Shown here one piece after another: positions 38,548 through 46,600 of a DNA stretch of 64,000 nt (the first letter of the stretch is position 1; each line of letters opens with the position of its first letter). This DNA comes from Pseudaquabacterium terrae (GTDB taxonomy: Bacteria; Pseudomonadota; Gammaproteobacteria; Burkholderiales; Burkholderiaceae_C). The notes under the pieces are model-generated. The model had not been told where the DNA came from. It worked only from the letters and a program-made list of their open reading frames with translations, and did no database searches. The DNA lies in contig NZ_JABRWJ010000005.1 of the NCBI RefSeq assembly GCF_013266755.1, forward strand, positions 372,001 to 436,000, in the 5' to 3' direction. Both the position numbers and the translations under genes were made by a program.

Positions 38548-41500
38548 ATGCAAACCACGCCGCGGCGCTCGTTGCCGACCCTCGTCCTGTCGTTCCTGAT
38601 CCTCGTGTCGTCGCTGCTGGCGATGCCGGTCGGCGCCGAGCCGTATGGGGACGACCCGCCGCCGCGCTGCGACTGCGGCGCCTGCCAGACTGAATCCGGC
38701 ACCAGCGACTGCAGCAGCAGCGAAGGCTGCCTCTGCGGCGGCAGTTCGATGAGCCGCAGCGAGGGCAACCTGTCGCAGGGCGTGCCCGGCCCGGCGCTGC
38801 GCGGCGGCAGCGGCTCGGTGCCGCGCTTCGCGCTGCAGTACGACAGCTACAACGCCGACACCTCGCGCGCACGCTTCGGCACCGTGCTGGGCATCGGCTG
38901 GACGCACACCTTCAATGTCTTCCTCTACAGCGTGCGCGGCCACCTGTTCCGCGTCGATGCCGATGGCCGCATCACCAAGTTCGCGCTCGGCCCCGGCGGC
39001 AGCTTCAGCGCTTCACCCGGCCACTTCGAGACCCTCGTGCAGCAGCCCGGCGGCTTCGTGCTGTCGCGCAAGGACGGCACCGTCTACCGCTTCGGTCCGC
39101 TCGCCGCATCGAGCTTCATGCCCGGCACGCCGGTGGCGCTGCTGCAGAGCATCACCGACCGCAACGGCAACGTCACCGGCTTCAGCTACAGCGGCTCGCT
39201 GCTGACGCAGCTCACCGACCCGTACAACCGCACGCTGCTGTTCACCTACAACGCGCAGGGCAAGGTGCAGAGCATCACCGACCCGCTCGGCCGCGTGACC
39301 ACGTTCATCTACGACTCGAGCGGCGCGCAGCTGCAGCAGGTCGTCGATCCGCTCGGCCACGCCACGCGCTTCACCTACAACACGCTGTTCCAGCTCACCC
39401 GCAAGACCGACCGCGACGGCCGCGTCACGACCTACCGCTACGCCAATGGCCGGCCGGTGGGCATCACCGACGGCACGGGCGGTGCGCACTTCACGCTGTC
39501 CAACCCCGGCAACTGGGCCGTCGACGCCACCGTGCTCGCGCAGCAGATGCTGCGCCGCTACATCCCCGCGACCACCACCAAGACCGACGGCCGCGGCCAG
39601 CTCTGGAAGTACGACTACGACGCCAACGGCCACATCCTCAAGGCCACCGCCCCGGACGGCACCTTCAGCAGCACCAGCTACGACCCCGCCACGCTGATGC
39701 CGGCCACGCGCACCGATGCCAACGGCAATACGACCAGCTACCAGTACGACAGCCGCGGCAACCTGACCCGCGTGACCAACCCGCTCGGCCACGTCACCAC
39801 CTACACCTACGAGCCGGTCTTCAACCAGATGACCAGCCGCACCGATGCCAACAACCGCATCACCAGCTACGAGTACGACAGCCGCGGCAACCGCATCAAG
39901 GAGACCGACGCCGCCGGTGCCACCCGAACCTGGAGCTACGACAGCCGCGGCAACGTGACGAGCGAGACCAACAAGAACGGCCACACGACCCACTACCTCT
40001 ACGACAGCAACGGCAACCGCAACCAGATCACCGACGCGCTCGGCAACCTCACGACGATGAGCTATGACGCCGTCGGCAATCTGCTCACGCGCACCGACGC
40101 CAACGGCCACACCACCAGCTACGCCTACGACGCGCTCGACCGCCTGGTCACCACCACCGATCCTGCCGGCAAGACCTCGCTCGCCGCCTACGACCACGAA
40201 GGCCACCGCACGCAGGTCACCGACCGCAACGGCAACCCCACGCAGTACCAATACGACCAGCGCGGACGGTTGATCAAGACCACCGACGCGCTCGGCCACA
40301 CCGTCACGCAGACCTGGGACCGCAACGACAACCTGGTCTCGCGCACCGACCAGAACGGCCGCACGACGATCTACGCCTACGACGTTCAGAACCGCCGCAT
40401 CCGCAGCACCGACGCGCTGCTGCCGGTGCACAACGTCACGACGATGACCTACGACCCGGTGGGCAACAAGCTCACCGACAAGGATGCCCGCGGCCACGTC
40501 AGCAGCTACCAATACGACGCGCTGAACCGGCTGGTGCGTCGGACCGATGCCGAGGCCAACGTCACGCAGATCGCCTACGACGGCGACGTGGTCTGCCTGG
40601 CGATCGGCTGCCCGACCAAGGGCTCGTCCAAGGTCACGAAGCAGACCGACGCCGAAGGCAAGGTCACCTACTTCAAGTACGACGCGCTCGACCGCCTGAC
40701 GACGCAGATCCGCAAGCAGACCGACTCGGTCGACGTGATCGACGCCGACGACGCCGTCACCCGCAGCACCTACGACGCGCAGGGCAACCGGTTGACGCTG
40801 GTCGATCCGAACGGCAACTCCACCAGCTACAGCTACGACGTGCTGGACCGCCAGGTCCGGATGGCGGTGCGCGTCGACCCGCTGACCGAGGACATCACGC
40901 TGACCAGCTACGACCCGGTCGGCAACATCAGGACGATGACGGCACCGAACCTGAACGTCACGACCTACACCTACGACGTGCTGGACCGCCGCATCCGCGT
41001 CGACGACTCGGTCGGCCTGGTCGGCACCGCGATCTACGACAACGTCGGCAACCGCCTGAGCCAGCTCGACGGCAACGGCAACGGCTCCGTCAACGCGTAC
41101 GACGCACTGAACCGCATCATCAAGGTCACCGATGCGCTCGGCCACCCGACGCACTACGCCTACGACCCGGTCGGCAACCTCGTGCAGGTGACCGACCGCG
41201 CCGGCATCGTCACCGGCTTCGGCTACGACGAGATCAACCGGCGCACCGGCATGACCGAGGCCATCGGCACACCGGTGCAGCGCAGCACCGGCTACCGCTA
41301 CGACGCGGTCGGCAACCTGAGCCGCGTCATCGACGCCAACGGGCGGGCGACCGACTACGCCTACGACAAGGTCAACCGGATGGTCCGCGAGACCTATGCC
41401 GACAGCCGGATCCGGCGCTTTGCCTACGACCGCGTCGGCAACCTCAAGACCCGCACCGACCAGAAGGGCCAGGTCACGAACTACCTGTACAGCGACCTGC

Positions 41501-43551
41501 ACTACCCGACACGGCGTGACTATCCGGTCAGTGCCGATGACATCATGAGTTATGACCTCGGCGGCCGCGTCTTGAGCGCCGAGCGCGGCGGCTGGCTCGT
41601 CAGCTTCGCCTACGACGGTGCCAACCGCATCACGCAGACGGTTCAGAACGGCAAGACCATCGCCTACAGCCACGACATCCCCGGCCGCACGCGCCGCATC
41701 ACCTATCCCGGTGGCCGCATCGTCACCGAGACCGGCGACCTGCGCGGCCGCCTCGAGCGCATCGACGACGCGCTGGCACCGCAGCCGATCGCGCGCTACA
41801 GCCACGATCCGGGCGATCGCGTGATTTCGCGCATCTACCGCAACCAGACCGCGGCGCGCTACGACTACAACGCGAACAACTGGATCCTTTCGCTGAACCA
41901 CGTCAACGCCGGTTTGCTGCGGATTGCCGGCTTCGGCCACGCCTACGAGAACGAGGGGCACAAGCACTTCGAGAACAAGCTGCCCGACCCGGCGAGCTCG
42001 CAGACGCGGTCCGAGGCCTACAAGTACGACAGCCTGTACCGGCTGATCGACTACCAGGTCGGCACGCTGATCGGCAGCAGCGTGCCGGTGCCGCTGACGC
42101 AGACGCAGTACGCACTCGATGCGGTCGGCAACTGGAACGTCAAGACCCGGGATGCCGTTGCAGAGAGCCGGACGCACAGCGTGACGAACGAGATCACGCA
42201 GATCGGCGCTGTGCCGGTGATGTCGGACCTCAACGGCAATACCAACGAGGACGCGCTGTACCGCTACGACCACGACGAGGAAAACCGCCTCGTGCGCGTC
42301 AGCCGCAAGTCGGACCAGCGCGTCATCGGCCGCTACGAGTACGACGCGCTGGGCCGCCGCATCAAGCAGCTCAGCGATGCGGCCACGCCGTCGAGCCTGC
42401 TCGAAGTGCGCTACTTCTACGACGAGGCGCGCCTGCTCGAGGAACAGGACGCCGCCGGCGCGACGCGCGGGACCTGGGTCTACGGCAGGCAGCTCGACGA
42501 AGTGCTGACGATGGAGCGCGCTGGCCAGACGCACTATTACCACCAGAACAGCCTGGGCTCGGTCGCCGCGGTGACCGACGCCGCGGCCGCTGTGATCGAG
42601 CGTTATGCCTACGACGCCTACGGCCTGCCGGCGGTCTACGACGGCAACGGCAACGCCATCGCAGCAAATCCCTGGGGCACGCCGCACAGCACGATCGGCA
42701 ACCCGTGGTTGTTCACCGGCCGGCAGTTCGACGAGGAGTCGGGCCTGTACCACTACCGCGCCCGCACCCACGATCCGCTCAAGGGTCGCTTCCTGCAGCG
42801 CGATCCGCTGTACGACGAGATCAACCTGTACCAGTACGTCGGCAGCAGCCCGCCGAACTACACCGACCGCTATGGCCTGTTCATGTACGTGCAGAACGCC
42901 GGCTTCACCGACCTGAGCGCGCCGTGCGTGCCGCCGCGCCGGCTGTGCGCGGACTACGCCTGGAGCTGGCGCTTCGAGCTGTTCACCTACACGCCGATCG
43001 GCCCGCTGGTCTCCGGCCGCGTCGTGCTGCCGATCGTCGGCACCGAGCTGCAGTGGAACCTCTGGATCCAGCATGTCGACGCCGACTGGAGCTGCCGCTC
43101 CTGCGACCGCCGCTTCGCGCGCGATGGCGACAGCTTCGCATTCTGGGAATGGTTCAGCACGCGCGGAACCGGGCCGGTGCCGGCCGGTGCGCCGCCGCCG
43201 GTGGTGCGGCTGCCGTTCGGTTTCCCGCCGCTGCACCGCACCTACTTCGGCAACGACACGCATGCGAACGCCTACAGCTCGTTCAACGATTGCCAGTGCA
43301 CGTGCCGCGAGCGGCGCGACATCACGTCCTACCTCGGCTTCACGCTGGGCGCGGTGCATGACGACTGGGGCATGCTCGCCTGGGGTGCGCGCAACGTGCC
43401 GCCAGGCATGAACGAGATCGCACCGGGCGTGCCGCGGCCGCTGCGCGGCATCGGCATCCCGATCCCGGAAACCCGGCACAAGTGGGGCCTGCGGGTCGGC
43501 TGCGCCCTCGGAGCCTGCTTCGAGACGGGGCACTACGGCACCACGCCGTGA
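38548..43551 (+). CDS. Secreted RHS/YD-repeat protein 1
   Basis: A 1667-residue protein. A Sec signal peptide (cleavage near VGA-EP, residue 30) is followed by a short region with six cysteines spaced C-x-C-x2-C-x8-C-x5-C-x-C. A DUF6531-like opening (SRSEGNLSQGVPGPALRGG; GIGWTHTFN) leads into dozens of YD repeats (such as YDSRGNLTRVTNPLGH) forming the expected RHS shell, and the RHS core near residues 1390-1445 (GLYHYRARTHDPLKGRFLQRDP, YQYVGSSPPNYTDRYG). The last 220 residues are unique, with CRSC, CQCTC and other Cys, and match no toxin I know. Unlike T6SS RHS effectors it has no PAAR domain. GAGGAGG precedes the ATG. It is tandem with a paralog and upstream of T2SS-like genes. Confidence 0.9.
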   Translation: MQTTPRRSLPTLVLSFLILVSSLLAMPVGAEPYGDDPPPRCDCGACQTESGTSDCSSSEGCLCGGSSMSRSEGNLSQGVPGPALRGGSGSVPRFALQYDSYNADTSRARFGTVLGIGWTHTFNVFLYSVRGHLFRVDADGRITKFALGPGGSFSASPGHFETLVQQPGGFVLSRKDGTVYRFGPLAASSFMPGTPVALLQSITDRNGNVTGFSYSGSLLTQLTDPYNRTLLFTYNAQGKVQSITDPLGRVTTFIYDSSGAQLQQVVDPLGHATRFTYNTLFQLTRKTDRDGRVTTYRYANGRPVGITDGTGGAHFTLSNPGNWAVDATVLAQQMLRRYIPATTTKTDGRGQLWKYDYDANGHILKATAPDGTFSSTSYDPATLMPATRTDANGNTTSYQYDSRGNLTRVTNPLGHVTTYTYEPVFNQMTSRTDANNRITSYEYDSRGNRIKETDAAGATRTWSYDSRGNVTSETNKNGHTTHYLYDSNGNRNQITDALGNLTTMSYDAVGNLLTRTDANGHTTSYAYDALDRLVTTTDPAGKTSLAAYDHEGHRTQVTDRNGNPTQYQYDQRGRLIKTTDALGHTVTQTWDRNDNLVSRTDQNGRTTIYAYDVQNRRIRSTDALLPVHNVTTMTYDPVGNKLTDKDARGHVSSYQYDALNRLVRRTDAEANVTQIAYDGDVVCLAIGCPTKGSSKVTKQTDAEGKVTYFKYDALDRLTTQIRKQTDSVDVIDADDAVTRSTYDAQGNRLTLVDPNGNSTSYSYDVLDRQVRMAVRVDPLTEDITLTSYDPVGNIRTMTAPNLNVTTYTYDVLDRRIRVDDSVGLVGTAIYDNVGNRLSQLDGNGNGSVNAYDALNRIIKVTDALGHPTHYAYDPVGNLVQVTDRAGIVTGFGYDEINRRTGMTEAIGTPVQRSTGYRYDAVGNLSRVIDANGRATDYAYDKVNRMVRETYADSRIRRFAYDRVGNLKTRTDQKGQVTNYLYSDLHYPTRRDYPVSADDIMSYDLGGRVLSAERGGWLVSFAYDGANRITQTVQNGKTIAYSHDIPGRTRRITYPGGRIVTETGDLRGRLERIDDALAPQPIARYSHDPGDRVISRIYRNQTAARYDYNANNWILSLNHVNAGLLRIAGFGHAYENEGHKHFENKLPDPASSQTRSEAYKYDSLYRLIDYQVGTLIGSSVPVPLTQTQYALDAVGNWNVKTRDAVAESRTHSVTNEITQIGAVPVMSDLNGNTNEDALYRYDHDEENRLVRVSRKSDQRVIGRYEYDALGRRIKQLSDAATPSSLLEVRYFYDEARLLEEQDAAGATRGTWVYGRQLDEVLTMERAGQTHYYHQNSLGSVAAVTDAAAAVIERYAYDAYGLPAVYDGNGNAIAANPWGTPHSTIGNPWLFTGRQFDEESGLYHYRARTHDPLKGRFLQRDPLYDEINLYQYVGSSPPNYTDRYGLFMYVQNAGFTDLSAPCVPPRRLCADYAWSWRFELFTYTPIGPLVSGRVVLPIVGTELQWNLWIQHVDADWSCRSCDRRFARDGDSFAFWEWFSTRGTGPVPAGAPPPVVRLPFGFPPLHRTYFGNDTHANAYSSFNDCQCTCRERRDITSYLGFTLGAVHDDWGMLAWGARNVPPGMNEIAPGVPRPLRGIGIPIPETRHKWGLRVGCALGACFETGHYGTTP
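38640..39950 (+). repeat. Long direct repeat, copy A (N-terminal part of RHS gene 1)
   Basis: Apart from a more divergent first 120 bases, this stretch is almost identical in DNA and protein to 43705-45015 in the second RHS gene, offset 5065 bases. Differences are scattered single bases, many silent. Similarity drops sharply after about 39950, although the two proteins remain homologous to the core. Boundaries are approximate, read by eye. Confidence 0.8.
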
Positions 43552-43559
43552 CATCGGGA

Positions 43560-43586
43560 GCCGGCGAGCGCGCCGCGCTCGCCGGC
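43560..43586. other. Perfect 13-base inverted repeat between the two RHS genes
   Basis: GCCGGCGAGCGCG (43560-43572) and CGCGCTCGCCGGC (43574-43586) are exact reverse complements around one central C, giving a very stable GC hairpin eight bases after the first RHS stop. No T-run follows. The second RHS gene's GAGGAGA ribosome-binding site lies just downstream at about 43597-43603. It could be an mRNA-stability stem, a partial terminator or a protein-binding palindrome. Confidence 0.6.
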
Positions 43587-43609
43587 ACCGCGGATCGAGG
43601 AGAACGACG

Positions 43610-46600
43610 ATGGACGGCAAGCACAGCAGCGGCTTCGCAGCGGTGGGGTTCGCGGCATTCGCACTGGCGTGGGCGCTGCTGCTGCCGCTGCCCGCGGCCG
43701 CCGAGCCGTATGGCGACGACCCGCCGCCACGCTGCGAATGCCCCACCTGCCCGAGCGAGCCCGGCCCGAGTGAATGCACCACCAGCGAAGGCTGCCTCTG
43801 CGGTGGCAGCACGCTGAGCCGCAGCGAAGGCAACCTGTCGCAGAGCGTGCCCGGCCCGGCGCTGCGCGGCGGCAGCGGCTCGGTGCCGCGCTTCGCGCTG
43901 CAGTACGACAGCTACAACGCCGACACCTCGCGCGCACGCTTCGGCACCGTGCTGGGCATCGGCTGGACGCACACCTTCAATGTCTTCCTCTACGGCGTGC
44001 GCGGCCACCTGTTCCGCGTCGATGCCGACGGCCGCATCACCAAGTTCGCGCTCGGCCCCGGCGGCAGCTTCACCGCTTCACCCGGCCACTTCGAGACCCT
44101 CGTGCAGCAGCCCGGCGGCTTCGTGCTGTCGCGCAAGGACGGCACCGTCTACCGCTTCGGTCCGCTCGCCGCATCGAGCTTCATGCCCGGCACGCCGGTG
44201 GCGCTGCTGCAGAGCATCACCGACCGCAACGGCAACGTCACGAGCTTCAGCTACACCGGCTCGCTGCTGACGCAGCTCACCGACCCGTACAACCGCACGC
44301 TGCTGTTCACCTACAACGCGCAGGGCAAGCTGCAAAGCATCACCGACCCACTCGGCCGCGTGACCACGTTCATCTACGACTCGAGCGGCGCGCAGCTGCA
44401 GCAGGTCGTCGATCCGCTCGGCCACGCGACCCACTTCACCTACAACACGCTGTTCCAGCTCACCCGCAAGACCGACCGCGACGGCCGCGTCACGACCTAC
44501 CGCTACGCCAACGGCCGGCCGGTGGGCATCACCGACGGCGCGGGCGGTGCGCACTTCACGCTGTCCAACCCCGGCAACTGGGCCGTCGACGCCACCGTGC
44601 TCGCGCAGCAGATGCTGCGCCGCTACATCCCCGCCACCACCACCAAGACCGACGGCCGCGGCCAGCTGTGGAAGTACGACTACGACGCCAACGGCCACAT
44701 CCTCAAGGCCACCGCCCCGGACGGCACCTTCAGCAGCACCAGCTACGACCCCGCCACGCTGATGCCGGCCACGCGCACCGATGCCAACGGCAATGCCACC
44801 AGCTACCAGTACGACAGCCGCGGCAACCTGATCCGCGTGACCAACCCGCTCGGCCACATCACCACCTACACCTACGAGCCGGTCTTCAACCAGATGACCA
44901 GCCGTACCGATGCCAACAACCGCATCACCAGCTACGAGTACGACAGTCGCGGCAACCGCATCAAGGAGACCGACGCCGCCGGTGCCACCCGCAGCTGGAG
45001 CTACGACAGCCGCGGCAACGTGCTGACCGAAACCAACAAGAACGGCCACGCGACGAGCTACCTCTACGACGCCAACGGCAACCGCAGCCAGGTCACCGAT
45101 GCGCTGGGGAACGTCACGACGATGAACTATGACGTCGTCGGCAATCTGCTCAGCCGGACCGACGCGAACGGCCACGCCAGCAGCTTCACCTACGACGCGC
45201 TCGACCGCCTCGTCGCCGCCATCGACCCTGCGGCCAAGACCACGCTCACCGCCTACGACCGCGAGGGCCACCGCACGCAAGTCACCGACCGCAACGGCAA
45301 TGGCACGCGCTACGAGTACGACCTGCGCGGCCGCCTGATCAAGACCACCGATGCGCTCGGTCACACCCTCAAACACACCTGGGATCGCAACGACAACCTC
45401 CTGACCTCGACCAACCGCAATGGTCGCTCGACGACCTATGCCTACGACACTCGCAACCGGCTCAGCAGGATCATTGACGCGCTCGGGCACAGCACCAGCA
45501 CCACCTACGACCCCGTCGGCAACAAGCTCACCGAGAAGAATCAGCGCGGCTTCGTCACGAGTTACCAGTACGACGCGTTGAACCGGCCGGTCCGCAGGAC
45601 CGATGCCGAAGCCAACGTCACGCAATACGGCTACGACGGTGACGTGTTCTGCCTGGCGATCGGCTGCCCGACCAAGGGCTCCGACCTGCTCACACGGCAG
45701 ACCGACGCGGAGGGCAAGGTCACCTACTTCAAATACGACGCGCTCGACCGGCTGACGACACAAGTCCGCAAGCAGACCGACGTCGCCGACAGCATCGACA
45801 GCGACGACGCCGTCACCCGCCACAGCTACGACGCGCAGGGCAACCGCATCGGCCTGATCGAGCCGAACGGCAACACGACGACGATCGTCCGTGACGCAGT
45901 GGAGCGGCCGATCGAGATTGCCGTCCGCATCGACGCGCTGACCGCCGAGACAACGCGGCGGACCTACGACCCGGTCGGCAACCTGAAGACGATGACGGCA
46001 CCGAACCTGAACGTCATGACCTATGGCTACGACGCACTCGACCGGCGCTCGCTCGTCGAAGACTCGATCGGTCTGGTCGCCACCTTCACCTACGACGCCG
46101 AAGGCCACCGGCTGACGAAGCAGGACGGCAACGGCAACGCCACCACCAATCAGTTCGATGCCATCTACCGATTGACGACCGTCACCGACGCACTCGGAAA
46201 GCTCACGCGCTACGAGTACGACCCGCAAGGCAACCTGATCTCGGTCATCGACCGCGAAGGCATCCCCACCACCTACACGTACGACGACATCGATCGCCGC
46301 ATCACGATGACGGAGGCCGCCGGCACACCCGAGCAGCGGATGACCAGTTATCGCTACGACGCCGTCGGCAACCTGACCCGCATCACCGATGCCAAGGCGC
46401 ACGCCACCCTCTACGAATACGACCGGATCAACCGGCCGGTGAAGGAGACCTACGCCGACTCGAGGAGCCGCCGACTGACCTATGACCGGGTGGGCAACCT
46501 GGTCAGCCGCCTCGATCAATCGGGGCAGCTCACGACCTATGCGTACAACGACCTGCACTTCCTGACCCGGCGTCACTATCCGACGGGCACCGACCACCTG

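Noticed and set aside
39013-43833. Very long open frame (about 1600 codons) on the minus strand across RHS gene 1, and a similar one at 44078-48415
   Set aside because: They mirror the plus-strand repeat codons; with such high GC the complementary frame lacks stops. The translations are Val/Ala/Asp-rich with no start signal or family, while the plus strand encodes clear YD repeats.
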